NCBI GenBank assembly: GCA_028023455.1
Contig: JAQFVV010006335.1
Span: forward strand, 62,001 to 126,000
Reading direction: 5' to 3'
From: Epiperipatus broadwayi
Taxonomy: Eukaryota; Onychophora; Udeonychophora; Euonychophora; Peripatidae
Length of the DNA stretch: 64,000 nucleotides
The notes under the pieces are model-generated. The model worked only from the letters and a program-made list of their open reading frames with translations. It searched no databases and was not told the DNA's origin. Made by a program: the position numbers and the translations under genes. This document shows positions 9,098 through 21,830 of the stretch, in pieces. The first letter of the stretch is position 1; each line of letters begins with the position of its first letter.

Positions 9098-11339
9098 TTT
9101 CCCGAGCCCTTCATGCTCGTGCACCGTCTCCCTATTAAACCGTTCCTAAAAGGAATTGTGAGCTCCAAAACAAACATGATACAGCGTAAAGATTTATTTA
9201 TTTTTTCTTATATCAATAGTTGTTCATTATCAACACAAGAGGGCGCCAGATACGATGATTTGATTCACAATTTAATTTCTCGCATCATCTTACATCATAT
9301 CAAAACGATTTTGAAGTCTAATCCCTGCCCATAAGCTCGAACTCCCAGCATGGACCAATAGGGGTCACTCAGGGTCGCGATGTAATTGCCTTCAAGACTA
9401 TTGTTCTGGCAAATGACACAATATTAACCAATGGATAAGAAGATCGGTTGATTAACAGATCGGTCCAAGCATTGGACGGGATCATTGGTTATTTATAACT
9501 AATACGAATGTTCGGTTGAGGCATCATTAGAACAAACAATTAGACGCTTATAATATCATCCCCCCTTTTATCATACAGTCCAATAGAATTATTTATACTA
9601 GCTCCATTGACATTTACTTATATTTATTAATAATAGGCCCTCCCAACTCTTAAACCTAGGTTAACTACATAATAAGTATACATCGTGACTTACGGCACGA
9701 TGTTTATGAATAAAATTTAAAGGAAATAAAAAAAACAAAAAAAAAATATAAGAAAGACAAATTTAAAAGTAAAATAATTAATTGCATGAATAAATGTTAA
9801 TTTTAATAATAATTTCAAAAAAAAAAAATGTTTTAATTATAGAAAATGATTTGAGGAATGCTCGACTTGTTTAAATTAAAAAGTTTATTGATTATAAAAA
9901 AAAAATGAAACATTGATTAATAGCTTTATTTGCATGCACATACGCGCATTCTCGCACTCGCACAGAAAAGAACATATTATGCACAATAAACATGGATGAT
10001 AAAATATATTTCCTCTTTTTACATTTTGAAATTAGGTGTGTGTTATAGTTTATCTGCGAAAGAAACTAATAATTCGGATCAAAGTTCATAACAGGAAAAG
10101 TCATAAGATTTAAATATGAGGAACTATGTAGCATCTGATATTTTTATTTACGAGGGTTGAGATTAAAATAATAAGATTTAAATATGAGGGATTACGGATC
10201 ATTTTATATTTGATTTAGGAAAGTCGAATTTAATTAATTATGAGATTGCCTTTTAAGTTTATGTAAAGAATGAATGGAAGCATTATAAAAAAATGTTTAC
10301 CTAGGATTTTGCTTAGTCTTCTGCTGCTTCTAATTTGGTGAGGGTTCGAACCTGATAGATGATGTTTCCATAATACATGGTTATTCATTTCACATAAGTT
10401 CAGCGTAGTATGTTTGGACGATTCTTGTATATTAAACGGAACAACGTCCTTAGACTGATTGGAGCACTAGGTTCGGACGGTACTGTTGTTGATCATTCAT
10501 AGCTGTGGAGATGTTCTGGTGGCGGAGCGTCGGTCAATCACTGAAGGGTTTCCTAGCCCATCATGACGATCGACGCTCTAAATGTTAATTTCACAGTGAT
10601 CATATTGGATAAACCGGATAGCAAAAAAAAGGAAAAAGAAATAAGTTCTAGGAGTGTGTAAAAAAAAGAAAAAGAGAGAAAAGCTTTTTTTTTAGATTTA
10701 GATTCATATTTATATGGGTTGGTTATTATCTGAGGATCGAATCTCCACCCAGAGTTCAATATTCTTTGAGTTGTCATTGGGGTCCGTGTCCTACGTAATG
10801 TCCACTCAATCCATATGCTTGAGGCAATCTTAGGTTTATGCAATCTCACATTGCAATCTCAGTTAGAAAAAATTCATACTTATTCACACCTTTTATGCAT
10901 ACATGTGTGCGTGTTTTAAGAGAACAATTTAACTTACATTAGTTTAAAAGTCGAGCATTTAATCTGTCTCAAAATCTCTTCTATAAGCTTTTAACTTTCA
11001 CTACAGTTATAATCTAAAACAAAACCCTTTTAATTACCCCCGCGGCATATACAAGTAGAAATCACTTATTGAGATTTAAAATGGCATATTAGTAATACTT
11101 TATATTTTATTTTTTTAGAGAATATTATTATAGTAGATTATATGAAAGCCTTAAACTATTTAATCAGAAATATTAACATTTTATTTTACAATGTATTTTA
11201 TAACGCATTGAAAGAAAACCACATTTATTTTTTTTTCCCCTTTTTCATAAGTTGAAAGTGAAAGAAGAAAAAAAAATATAGAGTGTTTACATTGCTCGTG
11301 TGTGTGCATATATACCTGTACCGACTTTGTCTCAGTACA
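9098..11339 (-). repeat. 5' LTR of retrotransposon 1
   Basis: Direct repeat of 2,704-4,946 with scattered single-base differences and a few homopolymer length changes. Read on the minus strand it begins TGTACTGAGA at 11,339, where the other copy has TGTACCGAGA, and ends near 9,098 just before the primer-binding candidate. The promoter and polyadenylation site should lie within it, but I could not place them. Confidence 0.85.
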
Positions 11340-12124
11340 ATACATATAATGATATTTATTTAGATACCTACAATTTTATGCCATATTCAAGAGAAAAATG
11401 ATTGCGCAAATAATAAAAAATGGTGTCTCATATCAAATAAGACACTACAAAAAAAGGTTGAAGATAGAATTAATTTGAAAAGTAGCAAAATACTCCACCA
11501 CAAAAACACAACTATTGAAAGCACAAGTAAAGATAAATTCATTGTAAATAAAAACTGATATAAATCCTTTATAGAAATTGATAGCATGGTAGACAGAATG
11601 GCAAGATTTATTATTCACTTTAATGAGAAATTCCAAAGAAAGAAACTTCAGGTTTATATCCAAACAATTTTTCATTATTATGAAAAATAGGTTTTTATAT
11701 AGATCTATGAAATGTTTTTATTCACATCAAATATTTCTTGAAAATTGACATAGGAAATTTGATTTCCAAAATTTTATAATGTTTGAAAAAAGAGTAACCG
11801 AAAAAAGTAACAGTGACAGAAATTTGATTGAATCCATTTGTAAAATTAATTAATTCATGTAGAATATGAAGAATATATCCAAATAAAGTTACAACTGAAT
11901 TGGATTATATTTTAACTAATAGAAAACATTTTTCAAGATTTCAGTTTTCTTTACAAATTCAACTTGTATAAGAAACATTAATTAATAGTCAAAATAAGAG
12001 TCAAAGATCCAATTCATAGATCACATGACCCTATCTCTTAAGCTTGTAAGTTATAAACAGTGAGGATTGCCAATTCCTCTACAAGCTTTATGATAAATGC
12101 TTATCCAGAGCCAGCACTTAAAAT
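11340..12124. other. Unassigned AT-rich DNA
   Basis: Begins with atac (11,340-11,343), the candidate target duplication of the LTR element. Two overlapping minus-strand frames of 66 and 76 codons (11,387-11,675) lack any domain and are probably chance. No repeat recognised. Confidence 0.5.
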
Positions 12125-12198
12125 ATCTCTGTCAGGAACCCCTCCCCAAACCCCTTAGAGAGGTGTCAGGGGTTTGGGGAGGGGTTCCTGACAGAGAT
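12125..12198. repeat. Perfect 31-bp GC-rich inverted repeat
   Basis: Arms 12,125-12,155 and 12,168-12,198 are exact reverse complements with a 12-base spacer. The arms include runs such as cccctccccaaacccct, far more GC-rich than anything nearby. A transcript from either strand would form a very stable hairpin. It could be a small-RNA precursor, the core of a foldback element, or a local inverted duplication. No gene overlaps it. Confidence 0.9.
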
Positions 12199-12999
12199 TT
12201 ATTAATTAATAATTTGTCACATACTAAAAAGCCACAATCTCTGAATGTTATAATTATTAAAACTTGATATTTCTGAGTTTCTTAAACATTCCAATGCTTT
12301 AAATTAGAATTTGAAAAAAAAAAACATGTCTACCAATTTAGAAAATTATGTTTCATATTGCCATGAATATGAGAATGCCATAAGTTCTCAAAAGTGCTAA
12401 GCTATATTTAATTTATATAAATAACAGGGTTTTCTATAGTTGCATATAAGTACACCTATTACAGTCTGTATAGAAAAAGTAAAAACAGTTAATGTCATTG
12501 CATTTTGCCATATAATAAATAAAAAAAATAAACTTTAAAATAAGGTCATAGGTCAGTTATAACACCAGAAAGTATTGAATCATTTTTTAGACATATTTTA
12601 TTTCTAAAGTACAAGATCATAAGAACTGTGGATACCTCCTACATTCTTATGTGACAACATCATGATATTTCTTTTCAAGCCATGCATGATGATAACATGC
12701 AGTTACAAATCAAATTGTGTTTTAAATAGAAGAACAGAACTAAGGCTTCAGAGTGTACAATGATGGATGGAGATACATATGTTGGCAATAAAATGGTAGC
12801 TCAAAAACAAAATGCATAAGTGAGAGTAAGTTAGGATTAATTGAAATTAGTATGGACAGTTCACTAGAAAAAATGTCAAATGATCATTTGATGTCTAAAA
12901 CTGCATCTCAAAAAATTGTAAAATCTCCAATGAAAGACAATGGTTGTGAAAAATGAAGAATCAAAGAAACAGGATTAAACATAAAAAAAGTTATCAAAC
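12199..12999. other. Unassigned AT-rich DNA
   Basis: No open frame longer than about 60 codons, no RNA gene and no clear repeat. Composition matches the background. Confidence 0.5.
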
Positions 13000-13255
13000 A
13001 AAAGATTGATAATGAATAAATATGATGATATAGATCTACATCAATCCAAATTACCAGTATCACTTTTAGAATATACCTATATCCCACAAAAAGGATAAAG
13101 TTTAAATATGGTGGTGTAGATCTATATCAATCCAAATGAACAGTATTGCTTTTACAGTATGCATATATCCCACAAAAGATAGATAATGATTGAATAGAAT
13201 AATATAGATCTACATCAATCCAAATTATTAGTATTACTTTTATAGTATGCATGTG
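13000..13255. repeat. Three-unit tandem repeat of about 85-90 bp
   Basis: Units begin near 13,000, 13,091 and 13,177. Each contains tagatcta(c/t)atcaatccaaat, a TAGTATTACTTTTA-like part and, in the first two, atatcccacaaaa. The units differ from each other at perhaps 15-20% of positions, so this is an old small array. Confidence 0.7.
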
Positions 13256-13337
13256 ATTTTAGATATTATCATTCTACTACTATATATTGTTAACAAGTAA
13301 TTATTCTTTACATATGAAATTATTATTACTGCTTCGA

Positions 13338-13340
<3 letters not shown>

Positions 13341-13384
<44 letters not shown>
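13341..13384. repeat. (AT)n microsatellite
   Basis: About 22 uninterrupted AT units. It abuts the first member of a direct repeat pair. Confidence 0.95.
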
Positions 13385-13390
<6 letters not shown>

Positions 13391-13503
13391 GATGGAGATT
13401 ACCATTAGCTCCAAACAAGCTTTAATTATAAGTGCCAACAGAGAAAGAATTCAAAATTTCTATTGGAAAATCCTCATCTCCAGATAAATTGATTTTGAGC
13501 TTA
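13385..13503 (+). repeat. Direct repeat, first copy (about 120 bp)
   Basis: Resembles 13,799-13,921 in the same orientation, sharing blocks such as ttataagtgccaacagagaa and aaaatcctcatctccaga. Several substitutions separate the copies. No coding potential; it may be part of the dispersed element whose other end lies at 13,923-14,106. Confidence 0.7.
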
Positions 13504-13798
13504 ATGGCTCACCTCAGTGAAGAGTTAGGATTTCAGAAACTAGATCTAAAACTCCAACTCAGAGCACTTATTTAATACATTACTATTAGTTTAAAAACTT
13601 AAATTTTTCAGACTTGTAAATGTCTTCAAATCCAGCCTTACAAACCAGATAGCTATATGGGTCTAAACTCAGTTCAGTTTCACCATATATTACTAGCTAA
13701 AGCAATATTATATTGCAAAAGCTTTCAAAGGTACACCTATATTAAATTAATAAAACAAGACACAAATTGTGCAACTTGCCTTTAAGCTTTAGCTAAAA

Positions 13799-13921
13799 TG
13801 TTCACTAAATGGAGCTTACCACTAGCTTCAAACAAGCTTAAATTATAAGTGCCAACAGAGAAACAATTAAAAATCTCTATCAGAAAATCCTCATCTCCAG
13901 ACCAATTGGTTTTGAGCTTAT
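13799..13921 (+). repeat. Direct repeat, second copy (about 120 bp)
   Basis: Second member of the pair with 13,385-13,503. It runs directly into the hammerhead-type repeat copy C, which suggests the pair and copy C could be parts of one composite element. The 295 bases between the copies are unassigned. Confidence 0.7.
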
Positions 13922-13922
13922 G

Positions 13923-14106
13923 GATACTAAGGTCTAGGTGCAGTGTTCTCAAATCCATGGCTCCTCATTGATGAAAGCCACAGTCTAGAAAGTGGTCTGT
14001 GGATGTTGGGTGAGAAGGCATTAGATAGGGATTTTATGCACAAATCTTTCTGCACCCATTGATTATCAAGGCTTGCACTTGGTGGTACTACTGCATGGAG
14101 AGTGTG
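13923..14106 (+). mobile_element. Dispersed repeat, copy C of the hammerhead-type family
   Basis: Reverse-complement match to the interior and one end of copy A (1,946-2,265), through aagggattttatgcacaa-like sequence into an end piece at 14,057-14,106 (inward half of the terminal repeat). Only one inverted-repeat end is present. It contains a hammerhead-like core at 13,962-14,003. No protein is encoded. Confidence 0.6.
13962..14003 (+). ncRNA. Decayed hammerhead-ribozyme-like core (copy C)
   Basis: TCCTCA, then TTGATGA (C3 changed to T), a weak helix II segment, GAAA, a GTGGTC end with the GTC cleavage triplet, and TGTGGA. Helix I pairs at five of six positions. The C3 change is expected to abolish activity, so this is read as a fossil. 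Confidence 0.4.
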
Positions 14107-15570
14107 GTATTCTTATTAACAGCATGTGTAAGCAATAAAATGGTGGTGATGTGATAATTAGGGTTACATATATAAAGAGAGAAAAAGGCTAAGCTTTTTT
14201 TGCTTTTCAGTCAAATTAATTTAAGGATTAAAATACTTTTGTTTATCAGGAGTAAATCTCTGTAAGAATGTAAAAAAAATTATTATAAAAACAATTCTCA
14301 AAATATTTATTGTGGAACAAAAGACTGGTAAATAAATTGTTTGTATATGCTGTGACATTTCATTAAATTACAGATAATTGTGAAAAATGAAAAGGTGCAT
14401 AACCACTTTCAGAAGACAACTCAGATAACTTTGTGGATCAAAATTATTACAAAATAAGTAGAAAAAAGAGGACTATTTGGAATCAACTTCTTGCTTGTCT
14501 TGAAATTATCAAGCTATTAGGAATATAAGAATAAGCACTTAACATATTTAAAATTAACCATTTTCACTAACTGAACGTAAATAAAAATTTTATGTAATAA
14601 CTTATAGGCAAATACCTACATATTAAAGGTATCGGGTGGGGGGGGTAATTTTAAATTTAAAATTGTCTTGGAAATCATTTGAATTGAAATTTAAAAGTAA
14701 TTGATTTGAAATAAAATTCTTATTTTTACTTCACCTTCAAGCAGTAATTGTTTTATTTAATCTACACATTTTACTAGGGTTCACTGAATATTTTTCCATA
14801 AGTATTGCAGAATTTGAGTACAGGATTATAGAACTAATGAATTAGCTTTTATTAGAATGGATAGAAGTAAGAATGTTTCTAAATGGGGAAAATAATTTGA
14901 TAATAGGAATTAAGAAGTAAATGAGTTTATTGTGATATATAAAGATTTTGAAAAAGAGAAAATATTTAACTTTAGCTAACATAATTTTTGGTCAGAGGCT
15001 ATATGCCCAGAAACTTTTGACTTCATTCAAAGAGAATTCCATCTTAAATTCATCATAAATATAGATATGTAAAACATTCATCTTGAAAAGCTAATATAAT
15101 GAATACCTATATTAAGTTCAATAATTATTTTTTTTACTAATGCACATTATGTCCTGTGCTGTTAGGTGCAGTAGATAGAATAACCAATTTGGGATCAAGA
15201 AATCCAAGGGTATTACTCTCGAACTTCTAATTAACTCTAGGGTAATAAAATCATATGCTTTTCTTTTTTTAAATTTTATATAAAGATAATAAAGTGTTAC
15301 CGATTATTACATTTTTAAAATAAATAAAACAATTATTTTTTATTATAATAAATATATCTAACAAATAATTTATTTTCACGAATATTCTTGATCTTAAAGA
15401 TCGCTATTAGACAGAGTACTTTTTTAAACTGCCCACTTCTTGCCCCTGTAAGTATCCATATTTTTATTTAAAACATATCCCAGATATATTTTTTTCAATA
15501 TTGTGTCAAACACACAAAAAAAACCCACATATATAATTAATTTCAAGAACGCTATAAACAAACATATTCA
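14107..15570. other. Unassigned AT-rich DNA
   Basis: A G run lies near 14,636-14,646 and otherwise nothing stands out. No long open frame, RNA gene or assignable repeat. Confidence 0.5.
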
Positions 15571-16031
15571 TTTTATTGTTCTTGGTTAGTTATAAAATTA
15601 ATAATGGTTTAAAAAATATTAAAATGCACGGTTATATATCAACAAATAAATTGGCAATATTAAATTAAAATAAATCACTCATTTATATTAGACGACATTA
15701 TTTTTCAAGATTTGCTTTTTTATTATTATTTTTTAGCAGAAAAGTTTACTAGTAAAAATCTATTTTTATAATTTTATAAATGTGATTCTATAAAGAAAAG
15801 AATACTTAAGAATATAAATTGTAAAATTATACTTTAAGAATTTTTAAAATTTAGACTGTTTAATATAAAAAAAAATGGGTTTAATATCAAAAATAGTAAA
15901 GAAAATAGTGAAAAAAAAAATCTGAAATTAAAAATAGTAAAAGTAATTTTATTTTTAACATTATATACATTTTATATATAAATTACTATGAATATCAAGA
16001 AATGTTATCAGTAATCTAATTTGAGATACAG
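15571..16031 (+). repeat. Diverged direct repeat, left copy
   Basis: Aligns in the same orientation with 17,588-18,011, sharing blocks such as agatttgctttt, aaaatctatttttа-like runs, aaagaatactta and tctaatttgagata in the same order. Divergence is high with many small indels. The pair flanks about 1.55 kb holding a tRNA-like segment and a trinucleotide microsatellite. Old LTRs or two copies of a dispersed repeat are both possible. Confidence 0.6.
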
Positions 16032-16371
16032 ATAAACTAGCATTAATCCAAATGTTTCTAGTTCAAAAATTTTTATTATCTAGTTAACAGAAAGTACTGA
16101 CTTTGATTTATTATTTTAATTGCGCTATAGAAAAATTTTGTGTATAAAGTTTTCAAAAAGCTTTTATATATATTCAAATTACACAGAATAAATATTGTTC
16201 GTTTAATCTAGTAACAGAGATTGTATGTGTAAGGAGCAGAGAAGAGCTCTGTCGGTGAAATCAAAGAAATTCACAAATCCAAAATATTTATCTGCCTATA
16301 CATGATAAAATCGGTAAGGTTTTTGAATTGTCGTAAAAAAAATAATGCAAACAACACAAACATCGCAGCAG

Positions 16372-16430
16372 CCCTGCAAGCAAGTAGTTGGTTGCAGACA
16401 GTTGTGGGTTCGCGTCCCTGCCGATGCTAT
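16372..16430 (+). other. tRNA-like segment (possible SINE head)
   Basis: ggttcgcgtcc at 16,407-16,417 matches the pol III B-box pattern GGTTCRANNCC apart from one position, and sits in a locally GC-rich patch. No convincing A box or cloverleaf upstream, so it is not a functional tRNA gene. It may be a tRNA-derived SINE remnant. Confidence 0.3.
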
Positions 16431-16744
16431 GACATATGAAAAAAAAACAAAAACAACAACACAAAATATTAAAAACTGCTTATTAATAGCTTAATATAAA
16501 AATTCTATTGCAGTATAGGATTTTACATTGTATGGCTAATAATGTATTAACAAGAAAAGGACAACGATAAAATAAAAAAAATAATTCTGACAAACAACCT
16601 ATGTACTGCAAAACTTTTTATGTTATTAATACAACGTAAATTAGGAAACAAATTGCCATCTTTTCTTATTTTACTTCATCATTAGCATAGACATATAAAC
16701 ATGTACAAGACCATGCCAATTAAAAAAGTACAATAACAATATCA

Positions 16745-17030
<286 letters not shown>

Positions 17031-17587
17031 ATATATCAGAAAAGTGTTTGATAATAATGCAAAACGATGAAATAGAGATAAAAGTACAATAAAACATGCT
17101 GATCACTAGGCTCTTTTTTTGACATTTTGCAATGCTATCTTTCAAATTTTTCTGTAGCCAATTTTTCTTTCTGAAAATCTTCAACACTTTGCCTAATTAT
17201 AACTTTTCATTGTAATTTATTTTCACCCTTATTTTTTCAATGAAAACAATAGACATTGCATTTATATAGAATATTATTTGGGTAATTTTTATAAAATAAA
17301 TGAGGTTTGACTTTCCCATAACAATCGTCACAAATTTAGTTCATATATCTTTTTTTTAAAGACTGTTACATGTAATATGTTTTTTTATGTTGTTTCAAAC
17401 CAAAACATATATATATATATGCGCGCGCGCGTGCAAATTAAGAGATGCTTGAATAACTTATAAAAAGTTATAAAATTTATTGACTAATTAACTATCTATT
17501 GAAACTACATAAGGAAAAAAAAAACTATCTAAGTCATATGTATTAAAAATGCTTAAAAAATTTATTGGAAAAATGAAAAATATATCT
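17031..17587. other. Unassigned AT-rich DNA with an (AT)n(GC)n tract
   Basis: A simple tract at 17,407-17,434 switches from (AT)n to (GC)n, an alternating purine-pyrimidine sequence able to adopt Z-DNA. Nothing else recognised. Confidence 0.6.
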
Positions 17588-18011
17588 ACTTTGTTATTCA
17601 CGTTTAGCTATAAAATTATTAAGGTTTCAAAAATATCATTCAAATATATATGCACATATAAAGAAATGAAATTGGCAATGTAAAAACAAAATCATATATA
17701 TTTTTTTAAAGATTTGCTTTTCTTCTTTTTTTTGTCGAGAAAAAATTGCTAGTGAAAATCTATTTTTAAAATTGTATAAATGTGATTTTATGTAGAAAAG
17801 AATACTTACGAATATAAATCGTAAAATTTTATTTTAAGACTGTCAATAAAGAAAAAGAATAATATATAATAGTTCTGATTTAAAATTTGCGCATTTTTAG
17901 TACTAAAAATAGTAAGACTAATTTTATTTTCAACCGTACTAAATTAATAAGTTATATACATTATTGTGGATATCAAAAAGTTTTACACAAAATCTAATTT
18001 GAGATATATGA
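17588..18011 (+). repeat. Diverged direct repeat, right copy
   Basis: Partner of 15,571-16,031. It is shorter by about 40 bases and diverged. See the left copy for shared blocks. Confidence 0.6.
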
Positions 18012-20279
18012 TGAAATCAGAGAGTTTTCTAAACTGCTGTGAAATAAAATTATAGAAGACACATTGTATTGAAGACTGATGCTTTATAGCATAACTAAAA
18101 CATTCTCTGGGAAAATGAAGCTTTATGTAGAGAGATACTGAAGTAAATATATGAATAATAATAATTTAATAATAAAAGGACATTTGCAAACATCAAGTTT
18201 AATTGATGCTCATAGTAAATTATCAATAGAGATTTCGAACCAGACTGATAATGACAACAAATACAAAACTAGTTTTCAATAAGAATACCACATTATTAAC
18301 TTATCATTTCATACAATAGCCCCCCCCCCCCCAATAATCACTGCAAGTAAGAAGAAAATATCAATTAAATACAAATTTCCCATGTTGAAAACTAATCATT
18401 AAATATGAAGATCAAGCTATCAATATGTTTGAATCAGCAAACACATGCAAAGAAATATCAATCATTAGAATAAGCAAAAAAACATATCATTCAGAAGAAT
18501 ATGTTTAATGCTTCTATCAGATAACACATTTAACTTAAATATATCAATGGTTTAAGTACATAAATTTGTATCTAATATTAATACACTTAAACCATTTCAT
18601 AAGCAGTCAAGTGGATGAAAACTTTGTACATAATGAAAACAAAAATTTACATGCTAAATTTGATAGTTAATATTGAATCATTAAGTCAAACCCTACACTA
18701 ATACATAAACCAGAAGCATGTGCAGATCAAGATATAACAATGTGAAAATTTCCTTTAAATTAATGTCATCATCATATTTCTTTACAAATTAGAGCAAAAG
18801 GTAACACACAAAAACGTCACTAAAACACTGTTTATCACATACCTAAAATGTTATATAATTTGCAAAGCCAAACTCTGTGATGATTTAAATTGTACAAGTA
18901 ATGAATTTATGCAATCTTTAAAAATTAAATTTCATCATCTAGTACTGAAACCACTATTTTATTAAATTAATATATAGCTGTGTCAAAAAAAGATACATTG
19001 TGGGTTTATTAATAAATGTGTTTTTTGCATTTCTATCAAATATTAAACTTGGAATAAATTACTTTGAACTTTATCTTATTATGCATGAGTACTGCAGAAA
19101 ATAAAAAAACCTCACTAGAATATGCCCAACTAAAAGTTCACTATTAAATAAATGACTTCATGGAGTGTAAACTTGACAACAAATGTTTCTCATAAATTGT
19201 TGCAGCTAACTATTATTATAAAAAGAAAATGTCAGCAATACTAAAAATTTATTGCTGTTTAGATACATCATAAAAATTCTGTGCATCAAAAGTACTATAA
19301 ACTACTTTAATGATTTAGAAAAACAATAATATAATAACATAAATGAAATATTAAATATGATTTTCAACACTGACATATCAGATCTTATATTTCAAAAACA
19401 AACCGAAGCAAACAACTTTATATGCTATACTATCAGAATATCACATGATCACTATTATGTGGAGAGTTTTGCTTTGTTTTGGATTGTTTAATAACTATCA
19501 GAATATATTGGTGTATAGGCTATGTAAGATCATAGAAAACTTATCTGGTAAAATAAATAATTAATTAATGGATGTGAATAATTATATTTTACAATAAATA
19601 AACTAAAACTCATCATTATTGATAATAATTTATCAATTGATCAGAATGTAAGAATTTTAGATCAAATTGAACACATTATAAACAATAAAATGGCATAGAA
19701 AATAAGTAGAAGATCAATATATCATGCTTTTTTAGTGGCAGATATAATTTGTACCACAGTATAAAAATGTAACTCCTTCGTAATTCCATTTATTTGACAT
19801 ATGTTTTAATCAGCTTTGTTCATACATAATCTTTTAGAATTCTCACTATTTTAAGAAAAAAATATATTCCATATAGTGACAATACTTTTTACTATTTTAA
19901 GACTCTAAATATTCTTCTGGATTTAAAAAGGCATAGAGTTTAACTTTGTCTTAATGAATTATTTTTTAAATTATTCAATAGCTCTTGCAGTAAGAAACAT
20001 TCCAATGAGGTCTTTATTAGTTTGATACCTGAATATTACATTTATCTATGGATATTCTAATAGATGTATATGATATAGTATCAGTGGTATAGAAATGAGA
20101 TGATAAACCCATTATCCCTAAATGATCTTGCACCATTTCTTCTATTATTTGAATAATTAGTAGAATGATATTTCTTCTTGGAATATCTACCAATCTCTGT
20201 CTATGGAAGATAAATTTTTATATAATGTTTTTGTATGCTGGTAATAAATATTGGCCAGTTGGTAATGAGGTACCTCTTT
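18012..20279. other. Unassigned AT-rich DNA
   Basis: A run of 13 C lies at 18,320-18,332. If the Gag fossil at 20,280 were part of a full element, pol would lie here on the minus strand, but I saw no protease, YxDD or integrase motif. A short piece near 19,455-19,475 (gtggagagttttgc) resembles the terminal repeat of copy A. Confidence 0.5.
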
Positions 20280-20910
20280 TTAAAATTTAGAATGACTCTC
20301 TAAAGATTTTTCACTAGTGTTTAATGCTACTAAGACTGTAGTTACTTCTTCTACTGTGTGGTAACCATAAGTTATCAAAGTTTGTTCAATATTCCATAGT
20401 AAATTTCTAATGATATTAATGATTTGTGTTTTAGGAAAGGGAAATGCAGTTAACATTTTCGATATAGAAGTTTGATATCTGAAAAATTGGATATAACTCC
20501 CCATGTTGACCTGATATCATTCCTGTGCAATCTTATAGTGTACACAGTCTTGTTTATCTTTATTCCCAAATTAGCTACAAGAGTGTGTTATAATCACCAT
20601 ATGTCTCTGGCTTATAAAATAATAATCTCCATGAATCTTTGGCTGATACATAAAGATGATTTCTGGTGATGGCTTATTTCTTATGCCAATTTAACATACT
20701 TAATACAAACAACTCTTCCAATCCATGTAAATATTCTGCATGATTTTTATTATGTTCACATTTAAATACTTTTATATTTATAAATTTAGATGCATTTGAA
20801 TTACTTCAGCTGAATCACCCATCCATCTTAACTTCCTCTAAGCTTGGTGACATTTCATTATTTCTACACTCTCTGATATTTTCATTCACATTTCTTTTTC
20901 TTGAATACAA
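20280..20910 (-). pseudogene. Fossil retrotransposon Gag, capsid part
   Basis: Read on the minus strand across stops and shifts, the order of Gag landmarks is preserved: a SLEEVKMDG stretch, FKCEHNKNHAEYLHGLEELF, then KDSWRLLFYKPETYGDY with stops nearby, and finally an open 74-codon piece (20,280-20,504) with YIQFFRYQ, FPKTQIINIIRN and VEEVTTVL. These line up with DWW...KPxxFxEY, FFYRQ, DGQIIRTLRNN and VEEMAEFL in the Gag at 55,500. Several in-frame stops show it is dead. No CCHC knuckle was seen. Confidence 0.65.
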
Positions 20911-20984
20911 TTGTTACATCTAATAATTTAATATATCCAGCACATCTTTGTTATTTATTTATTTTTTCTTATATCATGATGAGA

Positions 20985-21830
20985 ATTCATGGCCTTTGGA
21001 TTATCCCAAACATTAATTGCACTAATATGTAATTCAGTTTATTTTCAATTATTACATGATGACTCCCTTTTTCAAATAGTTGTTTTAGCCCTTCAACCTA
21101 GCCTTTTAAACCTCCAACTTGACCATTAATATCTACGATGCTTTGATTAAATTCAAATTTGCATTTAACCGCCATTCTTATCATCTCTTTATCTAATTCT
21201 TTTATCTTGGTTTTTATATTTTTTATTCCAATTTTGGTATTAAGGATTGTTTAATTTCTTAAAAATTACAAAGATCTTTTAGCTTATTATATACATTCAC
21301 TTTTGGTTCATTAATTCTTATCAGCTTGACATTAAGCTGGTTTATTTGTTTTTCAACATTATCAAAATATCCTCTTGTGCCTTGAATGACAGCATCTATT
21401 TGCCATTATATTTTTCCAGATAGACAATTAATATCAGTGACAGATTTGTCAGCTACACGCTGACGTTTATTTTCAATAGTAACAAGAACATCTTCCTTAC
21501 ACTGATTAACAATAACTATTTACTTCTGCCTAAATTATTGGAAAATTTCATGAAAAGAAGATTCACCTTCTTTTTGGGAAAGACACTATTTTTTTTTGTT
21601 CATTAAACATTTACCTTTAAAAGTTTTGACATTCAGTAGAAGATTCTTTAAACTCAGACTAAAATTCTTTAAATTTTCTATCAGTTTTGGCTTGAGATTT
21701 TTTAAACTTAGCCTGAGATTCCTCAATTTTTTTATCAGATTTAATTTGATATTTTTAAAATTCAGACTGAAATTTTCAAATCAGTTGTGATTCTTTAAAT
21801 CCTTCATAAATTTCATAAAGAATTATCATC
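20985..21830 (-). pseudogene. Fossil Gag, N-terminal coiled-coil part
   Basis: Upstream of the capsid relic on the same strand, this region translates in broken pieces rich in Lys, Glu, Leu and Asn, with a near-heptad leucine pattern (for example LKNLKPKLIENLKNF around 21,650-21,700). The intact Gag at 55,500-56,666 has a 170-residue coiled coil in the same position. Assignment rests on position and composition only. Confidence 0.4.

Larger units (their letters stand above)
2704..11339 (-). mobile_element. LTR retrotransposon 1, gag only, minus strand
   Basis: Two direct repeats of about 2.24 kb (2,704-4,946 and 9,098-11,339) flank an internal region with a minus-strand gag gene. Read on the minus strand, the LTR starts TGTACCGAGA. 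A primer-binding-like TGGCGCTTCC lies 5 bases inside the 5' LTR and a purine run GCGGGGATA abuts the 3' LTR. The candidate target duplication is atac at 2,700-2,703 and 11,340-11,343. No protease, reverse transcriptase, RNase H or integrase motif was found inside, although 500 bases are unread. It appears to be a non-autonomous Ty3/Gypsy-type element that depends on another element for Pol. The LTR pair differs at few positions, so insertion was probably recent. Confidence 0.85.

Noticed and set aside
11387-11675. Two overlapping minus-strand frames just outside LTR element 1
   Set aside because: Composition is that of random AT-rich DNA (Phe, Leu, Ile, Ser) and no domain is visible.
18012-20279. 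Pol downstream of the Gag fossil
   Set aside because: Searched by eye for protease DSG, RT YxDD and integrase motifs on the minus strand; none found.
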